A stretch of DNA of 64,000 nt. Origin: Zantedeschia hybrid cultivar. Lineage: Eukaryota; Streptophyta; Magnoliopsida; Alismatales; Araceae. Each line of letters starts with the position of its first letter. Position 1 is the first letter of the stretch. Positions 1-10,636 of the stretch are shown here, one piece after another. The notes below the pieces were generated by a model. That model had not been told where the DNA came from. It saw nothing but the letters and a program-made list of their open reading frames with translations, and searched no databases. The position numbers were made by a program, and so were the translations under genes. Location of the stretch: assembly GCA_030544215.1 (NCBI GenBank), contig JARZZO010000009.1, positions 49,657,129 through 49,721,128 on the forward strand. Direction: 5' to 3'.

Positions 1-897
1 GATGTAATTTGATCGAGGCAGCTGCACACGGAGCGAGGATGATCCACAACTACCGACCAGATGAAAATGAAGGAGTTCATTGAATCCATGGGTTTGCAAA
101 CTTATGATATAAGTTGTTATATTGTGTATGTGTGTGCGTTTGACTGTCTGGCTCAAGTCAAACCGTAGTGCCGTCCATGACCACACTAATGACATGTATG
201 TGATGCGTGTGCTTTATATTTGCTAGGTTATTAGTATTTATAATATATATATTCGATATATTTAATACTATCACTTAGGATGAGACCAAACTAAATAAAT
301 AAAACCTTCATAGCAAATTCTAAGCCGTAGCGCGAGTCATTGAGAATGCACCGCGTGGCTCTCCATCAATATGATTAATAGAACTTAATTCAATGATGGC
401 AGATACTATGTGTTTACCCAAGCTTTGCCATCGTCTGTTGAGAGGACTGTTGATCATGGCATTAGATGCCTTTGGATAAGAGTAGAGGAACGATATAGTC
501 ATCCATGAGTTTACCCGGGAACTATATTTCTACTCTACATTATCACGTATTGATGGTAATGCTTAAACCGGGGATAATGGTCTACTGTGTATACCCAGAA
601 CCATTAATAACCTGGGAGCCGAAATATGATCGGATATTGCAAAGAGTTGCAATTATTATGAGATGATTGCTCTGAGATAGCGATATGATACTACGTGTTT
701 ACCCGAGGTCATACTATCATGCTTGGAGATTCTGATCCCCACTAGGAGACAGTCGGCGTCTCCCGTTCTGTATATCTGAAAGTTATATAGTCCGTCGAAA
801 ATTAGTGGGAGTAAAACTAGATAATAAAAGACCATATCTTGTTTTAGTTAATCTGAATACATGTTAATTATAATTTGATTATCTCCTGTAGGCTAGA
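1..897 (+). other. Copia-1 leader, non-coding
   Basis: This is the untranslated region before gag. It aligns along its length with 41570-42463 of Copia-2, including the shared GATGTAATTTGATCGAGGCA at its start and the conserved sequence just before the gag ATG. I see no conserved reading frame in it. Confidence 0.8.
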
Positions 898-2349
898 ATG
901 TCGCACCATAACCCGTTGCGAGGCATACTTGATGCCAACTGTTTGACAGGCACCAATTACTCAGACTGGCTCAGGAACTTGAAGATTGTCCTTAGGTCTG
1001 AGAAGATTTCCTACGTCTTGGATAATGAACCTCCTGCTGAACCAGCATTAGATGCCCCAGAGGAGGAAATGATAGCGTATGAAAAATGGAAGGAAGATTC
1101 CACCATGGCCCAATGCTACATGTTAGCCTTTATGAGCAATGAGTTGCAGAGGCAACATGAAGAGATGGATGCTAGATCTATCATGCTCCATTTGAAGGAG
1201 CTGTTTGGTGAGCAGAGCAGAATCGAACGATATGAGATATCGAAGAATATGTTCAAGGCTCAGATGGCAGAGGGAACTTCAGTACAGAATCACGTGCTGA
1301 AGATGATTGAGTGGGTGGAGAGGCTAGATGCTCTTGGGATTACACTTCCCAAGGAGATGCACACAGACCTTGTGTTATCTTCACTTCCACAATCATATGC
1401 TCAGTTCATCGTTAATTTTAACATGAACAAGATCCAGGCAACCTTAGTTGAACTACTGAACATGTTAAAGACTGCTGAAGGGAACCTTGTGAAGAATAAA
1501 CCCCAAGTCCTCATGGTTGTTAAGACCAACAGAAAAAGACTTGCAGTCCAAGCTTTTAAGAAAGGTAAGAATAAGGTTCAGAGGAAGACAAAGGTTGTCA
1601 AGAAAGACAGAGGTAAAAGTGCTGAGAAAGGTGATTGCTTCTACTGTCACCAAAAGGGGCACTGGAAGAGGAATTGCAAAGAATACCTCAAGGACAAGGC
1701 TCAAGGAACTGTGAAGCAGAAGGACACTTCAAGTATCTATATGATAGATGTAAACTTGTCAATAAGAGATTGTACATCATACGTATTAGATACTGGATGT
1801 GTATCTCATATCTGCAATTTTGTGCAGGCACTAACAAGAAAACGTAAGCTGAGAACCGACGAGGTGGAGCTGAGGCTAGGTAACGGCGCAAGAGATGCGG
1901 CGATCGCTGTGGGGACAGTGAAGCTCAAGCTACCATCCGGAGACACATTTTTATTAGATGAATATTATTATGTACCTAGCATAATAAGGAACATCATTTC
2001 TATTTCATGTTTAGATAGAATTAAATACAATTTAAATTTTGGGAACAATAGTTGTTCAATTTATTTTGGAAATAAATTAATAGCTTCTGCTATATTATCC
2101 AATGGTTTGTATCTATTAAATGTGTCTCATAATAATTTACACATCGGTTCTTCAATTAAAAGAAGAAAATATGAAATGAACAAAGCCTACTTATGGCATT
2201 GTAGACTTGGACATATTGGTAAAAATAGACTCCAAAGGATGCATAAAAATGGATACTTGGATCTATTTGATTATGAATCATATACAACCTGTGAGTCATG
2301 TTTAATGGGTAAAATGGCTAAGTCTCCATTTAGTGGAACTGGAGAATGA
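898..2349 (+). pseudogene. Copia-1 gag, protease and gag-pre-integrase region
   Basis: This is an open frame of 483 codons. The N-terminal half is a Copia-type Gag (UBN2-like). A CCHC zinc knuckle, CFYCHQKGHWKRNC, lies near residue 250 and would bind the genomic RNA. The protease active site follows as VLDTGCVSHIC near residue 298. A gag-pre-integrase zinc region comes next, with LWHCRLGH near residue 433 and CESC near residue 465. The start at 898 is chosen because the same ATG context occurs in Copia-2 at 42464. The frame ends in a TGA inside what should be continuous polyprotein, followed shortly by a TAA, so the product could not include pol. Confidence 0.88.
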
Positions 2350-2910
2350 GCCAAAGACATATTATAACTCATACATTCAGATGTATGTGGTCCTATGTCA
2401 ACCCAAGCCATTGGTGGTTTCTCATACTTCATTACATTCACTGATGATTACTCAATGTTTGGATATATATACTTATTGAAGTATAAATCTGAAGCCTTTG
2501 AGAAATTCAGAGAATTTAAGAATGAAGTAGAAAAACAAATAGGAAAGAGTATAAAAACCATCCGATCTGATCGGGGTGGTGAATACTTGAGTACTGAGTT
2601 CATTAAATACTTAAAGGATAATGGTATACTTTCTCAGCTTACACCTACTTATACACCTCTGATGAATGGTGTATCAGAAAGGAGAAATCACACATTGATG
2701 GAAATGGTGCGATCCATGATGAGCATGTCCAAATTACCAGTGTCCTTATGGGGATATGCACTCAACTCAACTATGTATATCCTGAACAAGGTACCCAGTA
2801 AAACTGTTAAAACCACTCCATATGAGATATAGAATGGAAGAAAACCAGACCTTAAACATGTTAGAGTTTGGGGATGTCCTGCTCATGTTAAAAGACATGA
2901 CGCAGATAAG
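2350..2910 (+). pseudogene. Copia-1 integrase core
   Basis: This continues the polyprotein frame after the stops near 2350 and 2372. The catalytic D-D-E triad is recognisable: the first Asp in ITFTDDYS, the second in RSDRGGEY and the Glu in NGVSERRN. Integrase inserts the cDNA into host DNA. A TAG at about 2830 stands where the Copia-2 copy has TGG, within the TPYEIW motif. The frame then resumes toward reverse transcriptase. All three catalytic residues remain, but the stops prevent a full-length product. Confidence 0.85.
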
Positions 2911-3848
2911 TTGGAGTCTAGAACTGACAAATGCATATTTGTGGGATGTCCAAAGAAAACTTATGGATATTACTTTTATCATCCTGGCGAACAAAAGGTG
3001 TTTGTGGCCAGGAGAGCTGTCTTTCTGAAAGAAGATTATATTCTCCAGAAGGACAGTGGGAATAAAGTAATTCTGGAAGAAATTCCAGACCCACAAACTG
3101 GTAATGGTTCATCAGATGAACCGTCAGTTTCTGAACATGTTCAAAATGATACACAGGAACCTCGTAGGTCTGAAAGAGTATCTAAACCACCAAAAAGATA
3201 TGTGGGACATATTAATTTGGATGGTTCCAGGATACCCTATAATGAGGATGATGAACCTAAGACTTACCAGGAGGCCATTGAAAGTCCAGAGGCCGGCAAA
3301 TGGCGGGAAGCCATGAATTCTGAAATACAGTCCATGTACATCAACCAAGTTTGGAACTTGAAAGATTTACCTGATGGTATAGTACCTATCAGCTGCAAAT
3401 GGATCTTTAAAAGAAAGATCAGTGCAGATGGACGTATTGAGACTTATAAAGCAAGATTAGTGGCAAAAGACTATCGTCAAAGACAAGGTGTTGACTATAA
3501 CGAAACCTTTTCACCCGTTACTATGATTAAGTCTATCAGAATTCTTCTCGCCATTGCTGCCTACCATGATTATGAAATCTGACAGATGGATGTGAAGACT
3601 GCCTTCCTCAATGGAAACCTTGAGGAGGAGGTGTATATGATATAACCAGAAGGATTCACATCCAAAGAATCTCTAGACATGGTATGCAAGTTGCAGAGGT
3701 CCATTTATGGAATGAAACAAGCTTCCCGAAACTGGAACATAAGATTTGATGAGGCAATCAAATCTTATGGCTTCATTAAGAATAAAGATGAGCCCTGTGT
3801 ATACAAGAAAAACAGTGGGAGTGCAATCACATTAGGAATGATGTAGGA
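2911..3848 (+). pseudogene. Copia-1 integrase C-terminus and first part of reverse transcriptase
   Basis: The conserved KCIFVGCPKKTYGYYFY stretch at the integrase C-terminus leads into reverse transcriptase with KWIFKRK, YKARLVAKDY and TAFLNGNLEEEVYM. Two in-frame stops (TGA near 3581, TAA near 3643) correspond to Trp and Gln codons in the relative. Near 3830-3840 the sequence runs directly from the AITL codons into GMM. Copia-2 has about 40 additional bases here that encode the catalytic YVDD-type box, so the active site of this copy has been deleted. The enzyme is dead. Confidence 0.85.
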
Positions 3849-4796
3849 ATGATGTCATCAGTAAAGATATGGCTGTCAAAGAATTTCTCCATGAAGGATT
3901 TGGGAGAAGCATCTTACGTATTCGGAATACGAATCTATAGAGATAGATCAAAGAAGATGCTTGCTTTAACCCAATCCATGTACATAGAAACCATTGTCAA
4001 AAGGTTTGGCATGGAGAATTCCAAAAGAGGTCCCATACCGATGAGAGATGGAATTTCACTCTCTAAAGGTCAGTCTTCCAAGACACCTGAAGAGAGGACT
4101 GTGATGGATAAAGTTCCCTATGCTTCTGCCATAGGGTCCATCATGTATGCCATGCTATATACCATACCTGATGTAGCATATGCTCTAAGTGTTACGAGCA
4201 GACATCAGGCAGATCCAGGCGATGAACACTGGAAGGCTGTGAAATGCATCCTTAAGTACTTGAGAAGGACTAAGGATCTATTTCTAGTCTATGGAGGAGG
4301 AGACTTAAAGCTGCAAGGATACACTAACTCGAGTTTTCAGTCTGATCCTGACGACAACAAGTCAACATCAGGTTTTATTTTCACACTCAACAGGGGAGCA
4401 GTGAGCTGGAAAAGTTCCAAGCAGGAAACCACTGCTGATTCGACAACGGAAGCCGAGTATATTGCTGCTGCTAAAGCCGCCAAGGAAGCTGTATGGATGA
4501 AGAAATTCATCGGCGATCTTGGTGTGTTGGAAAGCATATCTGGTCCCGTCCCACTGCTGTGTGACAACAATGGGGCGATTACTCAAGCGAAAGAGCCGAG
4601 GTCTCATCAGAAGTCGAAGCACATTCTGCGGCGCTTTCATCTGATCAGAGAGATTATAGCTCGAGGAGATGTCGTGGTGGAAAGAGTTCCTTCAGCCGAC
4701 AACATAGCAGATCCACTTACAAAGCCTTTGTCTCAAAATGTTTTTGAGCGTCACTTAGAGAATATGGGTATTCTATATAAAAGTGATTGGCTTTAG
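3849..4796 (+). pseudogene. Copia-1 end of reverse transcriptase and RNase H
   Basis: This is an open frame of 315 codons. It covers the end of reverse transcriptase (SKNFSMKDLGEASYVFGIRI, YASAIGSIMYAM) and the RNase H that removes RNA from the RNA-DNA hybrid. The RNase H motifs are STTEAEYIAA, CDNNGAI and NIADPLTKPL. The first catalytic Asp, expected in a GYTD-type motif, is Asn here (GYTNSSF), consistent with a G to A change. The frame ends in TAG immediately before the polypurine tract, which is the normal end for a Copia polyprotein. Confidence 0.88.
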
Positions 4797-4799
4797 TCT

Positions 4800-4809
4800 A
4801 AGTGGGAGA
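4800..4809 (+). other. Copia-1 polypurine tract
   Basis: AAGTGGGAGA lies directly upstream of the 3' LTR start (TGTTAGCATT at 4811). This is the usual place for the primer of plus-strand DNA synthesis. Confidence 0.75.
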
Positions 4810-4810
4810 T

Positions 4811-6393
4811 TGTTAGCATTAGATGGTCTCAAAGCCAATCCGATACTATGTACTGATTCAGATTATTAATAAATGGCAATAATTCATTGTGTGTAATTAA
4901 TTCAATCTATGTTTATCGTATCACAATGAAGTCCATGAACATGTGCAATAGTCTTCGGATTATGATGAGATCATAATTACGAGACCGAAGACTTATAAAC
5001 ACATGTTCTTAATTATTACTAATCATAGGATGTTTGAGATAGGACATCGAACATTCGGATAGACTAGTATAGGTTACTTCAGCTCATATGATAAGGGTGA
5101 CTGATCCAATAAATCACTTGTGTGGAGACACTATGCTGGACCTGTAGGTGCTCATTGGTGAATGAGTTCACTGAACTGATCCGACTATGAATCGTTGGAT
5201 GGTAAACACCTCACTGTTAACCAACTCGATTCTTTTGTCACGGTTGCGTGCATGATCCTTGGACCTGAGACGCCAAAGATATCTTGTTGGTAGGTTTCTA
5301 AACTTTGACCTTGACTAACGAATCCCTAACCATGGGTTATCAATAAGTCAAGCGATCGGGTTCAGGGAAATGCCCTCGAAGGTAATTGTATGTTCAATAC
5401 GGGATCATCCGCTCTCGGTAGTTTGAGAGAGAACGTTCCGGGAATGATGCGCTTAAAGTCCCTGGCCAGGGCGGACTCTGTAATCGATAAGGAGTTATCG
5501 GATTCAGATTAGCGGCATCTGATTCAAGTGAATCGACCGAATAGGGTTTAACAGTAAACCATACCCTAGGTCGATTCGGGAACATTGCACGGATGAAGGA
5601 TTATATCCGCGCGCTAACCGATGACAGAAAGGTTCCAATAGAGGGTTGCGATAAGCCCAGTGCCATCTAGGATCACGCGATGTTGCTTGGCATTCAACAT
5701 GATCGAAAGTCCGTCCGAATTTATTGTGGGACAATAAATTCGGCTGATTAATTGAATATAAGGATATTAATTAATTCAGTGGGTCAGTAAAAGGTTACTG
5801 GGCTTAATGTGCTATTAACTGGACTAGTATTTGGGCCTAGAGGGTCACACGCAAATGGTTTTCAAGTCGATGGATAATCCGACAGGATTTCGGATAAGTT
5901 TGGGTTTTTATGAAAAACCGCAAATAGACTTATTATAAAAGAACGGATACTACGTTGGGGGCCAGCAACCCTAACCTAGCCGTCGTTCTTTCTCTCTTTC
6001 TCCTCTCTTCTGGGCGTGTGACACGAGGCGGCCATCTGGAGGCTCCGCTTCGATTCCCGACTGCTCCGCCTTCCGTCCGACGGGAGATTTCGAATCCGCA
6101 TGTCGCGGCGGATTACGCGCAGCCAGACGGGATCCACGAACGCTGCATCGAGCGAGGAGGCGAGGACGATCTATCGCGAGGAGAACCGTGTGGATACCGC
6201 TAGAGGTCGGGCATCTGCGCGACTTGCGGCATCTCTCTGACGGAACCGGAAAACGAACGCGGATTCGAATCCGCGCAAGGTAAATCTGATTTACTCCGGT
6301 CTTGTTTTGTTGATCGAAACGGGATGGATCTGATCCCGAAATTACTTTATTCCACTGCGTTTTCGGTCGGATCCCGACACAGCGATCCCAACA
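4811..6393 (+). repeat. Copia-1 3' LTR
   Basis: The LTR is about 1583 bp, starts TGTTAG and ends CCCAACA. It aligns with the LTRs at 10637-12124, 38617-40181 and 45993-47734. It would carry promoter and polyadenylation signals. It also holds four conserved stem-loops, listed separately. The 5-bp target duplication cannot be checked because the 5' end is outside the window. Confidence 0.88.
4937..5577 (+). other. Chain of four stem-loops in the Copia-1 LTR
   Basis: SL1 (4937-5008) has nested stems GAACATGTG/CACATGTTC, AGTCTTCGG/CCGAAGACT and ATTATGAT/ATCATAAT. SL2 (5028-5056) pairs GGATGTTTGA with TCGAACATTC, including two wobbles. SL3 (5482-5504) pairs AATCGATAA with TTATCGGATT around a GGAG loop. 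SL4 (5530-5577) pairs GAATCGACC with GGTCGATTC, with an inner stem around TAGGGTTTA. The same four structures recur in the other Copia LTRs with altered arms. Confidence 0.75.
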
Positions 6394-8165
6394 TAAGGAA
6401 CCACCACCGCCCAGTTACGTGTGCACACAAGCAGTCTAGACCACTGTCCTATCGACCGGACTTCCCTCAACGCTAGGCCTAGGCGCTTCAAGAGGGCCCT
6501 GGGGATCGGCGAAACCCTCTCAATCCGAAGCTATAGGGACTACCCGTAACCCTAACCTCCCGGGTCACATCAGGCCAAAGGGCAAAGGGTACCACTCGTA
6601 ACCTTGTTATCTCAGGTTACATCAAGCCCAGTGACGAAAGGGTAAACTCTAGCAACAGCACACCCAGCTCCACAGTAAGAAACACGCCGGAAACTGCCAC
6701 GACAAACTAGGAAAACACCGACCCACTGGAACCAAACAGCAACCCCTCGGATAGCACGCTGGCTACTCCGACCTGACCGACTCAAGGTGGTTCTGCTTCC
6801 CCTAACCATAAGTGAAACACTAACATGTACCCCTTCCACACCGGTACGGCAACAATGCCACCTAGACACCGTGTCCCTCCCACACCGACACAAGGTGTCA
6901 AACGCAAACCACAATCGCATAAACACAGGCACACACAATGTGATTCCGATTATATATAAATCCTTGGCCTCGATGTACAATTTCAAACATGCATTTAATG
7001 AGGTTCTGTCTTGAATCGCGTCACCCAAGACCGGCGTCATTCAAGACCCCTGAACTGGTTCATGTGAAAACTGGCCTCGGAAGTTGGCCTAAAAAGCGTC
7101 GTGCATGGTAGTCATTTTTTAAAAGGCGTCGCTGTTCCTAGTCGCCTAATCATGACAGAAATAGATTCAGGCCTCCGGGTGGTCTGAACTAAAACGCGTC
7201 GTCCTGGGAAGCCGCCGTTTGAAAGGCATCGCTGTCCCCGGACGCCATTCAAAACAGAACTCTATTTTCACATAAATCACTTCCGAGACAAATCTGGCTT
7301 GAATGGCGTCGTCCTAGCCCATCACCATTTCAAATGGCGTCGCCCTAGCGTAACGCCATTCAGAGCCCAAAATCTGATTTTCTGCAACTTAACCCGAACC
7401 TCAAAACGGGGTTTCCTCTCCCCCAAAATCACCCCAAAAATACCCAAAAATAGGAAATGAAGGGGAGAATCCAATTTACCACTTGAAACACATTAATTCT
7501 CATTTTATAGAAATGACTATTTTCATTAAAAAGTCCCTTAAACATGCTCATTCTACCTAAATCTCCACACATGTCGCATGCTTCAAGCGGGAAAAATATG
7601 GACAAAACAACTAAATCACGTATAAGGATCGTCCCCCTACCGGTCACTTGAACTCCTCCTAGCTCCGTGCCGCTAAACCGCCGCACCGCAAACCACCGCC
7701 GGTACCGCCGCGGACGCCGTCACTCTGCCGGGACGTCAGCCGCCGCCGGGAGAATGAAGTGCCGCAGAGTAAGTGGTGGTGGTAGTGGTGAGAGGTAGAG
7801 AGGTATTGGAGTGGTGGAAGAGGAAGAAGGGGAAGGATAAAGGGAGGGGAAAACGGAGAGGATCGGAGAGAGGGAAGAAAGAGAGAGTGAGAAGGAGAGA
7901 ATGAGAGAAAGGAGGGAAGGTTCGGGGTGTAAATTGAAACAAGTTAAATCGCATCGTCCAGGGCAGACACCTTTCAGGTGACAAGACCAGGCCATACTCT
8001 GACAAAATCTATGAATCGCGTCGTCCATCCAAGGCGCCATTTGAACCGCGTCTCGCAAGCCCGACGCGATAAAGAACCTATGCCCCAGCCCCTACAAAGG
8101 CCCAAACCAAGGGGTCCGGTTCTGAAACCGACCCAATAACTATACCCGAAACCTCAATCCTTACA
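6394..8165. repeat. T1: partial copy of the 2.2-kb LTR-like repeat T
   Basis: From about 6700 this aligns with T2 (8580-10636) and T3 (24055-26266), sharing ACCAAACAGCAACCCCTCGG and the CCACACCGGTAC-type motifs. It ends in TCCTTACA like T3. The first 300 bases differ from the other copies and I cannot assign them. About ten GCGTC-spacer-GACGC inverted repeats lie at 7012-7363 and 7946-8060. Reading frames inside it are purine- or pyrimidine-rich low complexity and do not look coding. Confidence 0.65.
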
Positions 8166-8579
8166 CCTTTAGGTGATAGGAGAACAATGCCGATCCCCTT
8201 ACCATGAAAGTTCAGAGCTCCGTTAAAATGCAGAGTCTACATATCATCTTTGATTTTGTTTATAGGCATCAGTTCCTCATCCAGAAACTCCGATCGGACT
8301 GGATCAAATATGAGAAGACGGTGATGAGCAAGGTGTTCTACTATGGCATAGCCTTTGATTACTTTATGCTGAATGTAGATGATATCGAACAGGGATAGAA
8401 CGTTCTGCCAACGTGCTAATCGATCTATAAGGATAGATTTCTCCAAAAGGAATTTGATAGGATTCATCCTAGCGATGAAATGGACTTCATGGGCCAGAAA
8501 ATAGTGTTTCGGCTTCTGAACTACTCAAACCAATGCATCACATGTTTTTTCCATCGCTGTATATCTCTGTTCAGCGGGT
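8166..8579 (-). pseudogene. Fragment of Tat-type Gypsy RNase H
   Basis: On the minus strand this encodes MNPIKFLLEKSI, followed by RLARWQNVLS and a DPVRSEF motif. It is colinear without large gaps with 23284-23697 of Gypsy-A, within the first RNase H domain and the link to the second. Both ends abut copies of repeat T. It is a relic of another Gypsy insertion. Confidence 0.85.
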
Positions 8580-10636
8580 CGTAACGACCCGCCACCCTAT
8601 AATCAGGGATCCGATTACTAAATGGGTACCGAATCATTAAAATTTGGAGCCAAACTAGGATCTCGATAAATCTAGAAAATAAATGATAAACTAAGCTAAA
8701 CACTCCACAACACATCTAATTGTAAAGGAACTGTAGGAATTAAAAATTATTACAATTCGATTTGACTCAGCAAATAATTACATATTCCAACTGAAAAGAA
8801 ATAATTAAGCGTACATACCTTAAAGGAAAATAACAACTACGTCGGGGAATATCCTGAAACAGTGGTTGCTGGCGCGCAACCCGAGACAAAACCCTCCACG
8901 CTACACCTGCCTGAAACCCTTACTTGAAAACTGCAAGGGTGAGTCTCAGCGAAATGGACTCAGTATGGATCCTCTGATCCCCACCACCCACTCATGCACC
9001 CACAAGTGCAACAACACAATATATAGGCAATTAAATAAGTAAAGTAGTAGATACAACTCCAAAGATTCTTAAATTTCGATATGAAACACATGCATTTGTA
9101 AATACAACATGCACAATTCTAAAACCACTCTACTATAGAGTCCAAACCAATGTCTCGGCTAAACCCACAAACTACGCAGCCGAATGCGAAAAACTCCGAC
9201 CCACTGGGACCAAACAGCAACCCCTCAGATGGCGCGCTGGCTACTCCGGCCTGTCTAGCTCTAGGTGGTTCTGTTTCCCCCAGCTACGAGTGACACTCCG
9301 AATGTACCACTCCCACACCGGTACTAGCTATACCCCGGGGTACACCAGGTGACCCTCTCTCTAGGCGTCACCCCACAACTCCCACACCGGCGCCATGTCA
9401 CTCCCACACCGACATAGGGTGCCTAAGCGCTAACAACTGTCACTTTAGGTCCACGATCGCACAAAACACAATACAGTGCGATCTGATCACGTAGAAATCC
9501 TCGTCCTCAAAGTATGTTTTCAAACATGCACTTAACCAAACTATCTAACAATGTAAACACATATTAATTGCATGAATTAAAAGGGTTCTGTCTTAAATCG
9601 CGTCGCCCATGGCCGACATCACTCAAGACCCCTAAACTGGTTCTTAGGGGAATACTGGCCTGAATGGCGTCGTCCATGGTCGTCACCATTTAATGGTGTA
9701 ACCTGGCCTGGATGCCATTTAAAACTGAACAAATTCTCGCAAAAATTGGCCTCGGGGGAAATCTGGTCTAAATGGCGTCGCTCATGGTTATCACCATTTT
9801 AAATGGCGTCCCCCGGGCCACAAAACGGTATTTCCTCCCCCCAAAATCACCTCAAAAATACCCAAAAATAGAGAAAGAGGGGGAGAATCCAAATAACCGC
9901 TTAAAACACGCTAATTCCCATTTCATAAAAATGACCATTTCCATCAGAAAGCCCCTTAAGCATGCTCATTTAACTCAAAATCTCCACACACATCACATGC
10001 TTCAAAGTGGGAAAACATGGATAAAACAACCAAATCACGTGTAAGGATTGTCCCCCTACCGGTTACTTGAACCTCTCCTTGCTCCTAACCGCCGAACTGT
10101 CATGCTACGAGCCGCTGTTGGTACCGCCGTGGACGCCGTTACTCCATTGGGATGTTGGCCGTCGTCTAGAGAGCAATGCGCCGCGGAGGAGATGGTGGTG
10201 GTAGTGGTGAGGGTTAGGAGGTTGATGAAGTGGAGGAAGAGTAGGAATGGGGAGAGGAAAGGAAAGAGCGGGGAAAGGGGGTCAGAGCCGTTCGGAGAGG
10301 AGGGGGAGGAGAGAGAGAGGAGTGGAAAGAATGAGGGAAAGGAGGGAGGGCTTCGGAGCGTCATCCGAAACTGGCTAAAACGTGTCGTTCCAGAACGACG
10401 TCAATCAGGCGATAGGACGAGGTCATAGATTTTCTGATGTCTGAATCGCGTCGTCCATCCAAGATGCCATTCAGACGACACGACCATGGCCGTACACACG
10501 CGCCCCCACGTCCGCCCATGCGGCACCCTTGCAAAAACTCATAAATGGCGTCCCCCTAAGCCGACGCCATTCAAAATCACGTCTCGCAAGCTCGACGCAA
10601 AAAAAAATCCTATGCCTCAGCCCCACAAGGGCCCAA
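8580..10636. repeat. T2: copy of repeat T, truncated on the right by Copia-3
   Basis: It starts CGTAACGACCCGCCACCC exactly as T3 does (24055), directly after Gypsy RNase H sequence. It runs parallel to T3 until GGGCCCAA, where the Copia-3 LTR begins. The last ~60 bases ending TTACA are missing. It contains repeated CTCCCACACCG boxes near 9310-9415 and about eight GCGTC inverted repeats, for example AATGGCGTC/GACGCCATT at 10544-10571. The Glu- and Arg-rich frame at 10048-10428 is low complexity and not treated as a gene. Confidence 0.72.

Larger units (their letters stand above)
1..6393 (+). mobile_element. Copia-1: 3' part of a degenerate Ty1/Copia LTR retrotransposon
   Basis: The domain order is gag, protease, integrase, reverse transcriptase, RNase H, polypurine tract and 3' LTR, which is the Copia order. 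The window opens inside the leader: bases 1 onward match the leader of Copia-2 from about 41570, so the 5' LTR and primer-binding site lie upstream of the window. The polyprotein is nearly colinear but is broken by in-frame stops near 2350, 2830, 3580 and 3645 and by a deletion near 3840. It resembles the TNT1-94-like pol proteins common in plants. It is probably an old, non-autonomous copy. Confidence 0.93.

Noticed and set aside
898..4796. Reading the Copia-1 polyprotein as a functional gene
   Set aside because: Several in-frame stops, deletion of the RT catalytic box and a changed RNase H Asp.
6545..6560. Telomere-like CCCTAACC repeats
   Set aside because: Only about two imperfect units; too short to be telomeric.
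7012..8060. Possible CRISPR-like array from repeated GCGTC units
   Set aside because: Units are palindromic with irregular spacing (30 to hundreds of bases) and variable arms, lie in plant retroelements, and have no cas genes.
10048..10428. 126-codon frame rich in Arg/Glu/Gly in T2
   Set aside because: Purine-rich low-complexity sequence; parallel positions in T1 and T3 do not preserve the frame.
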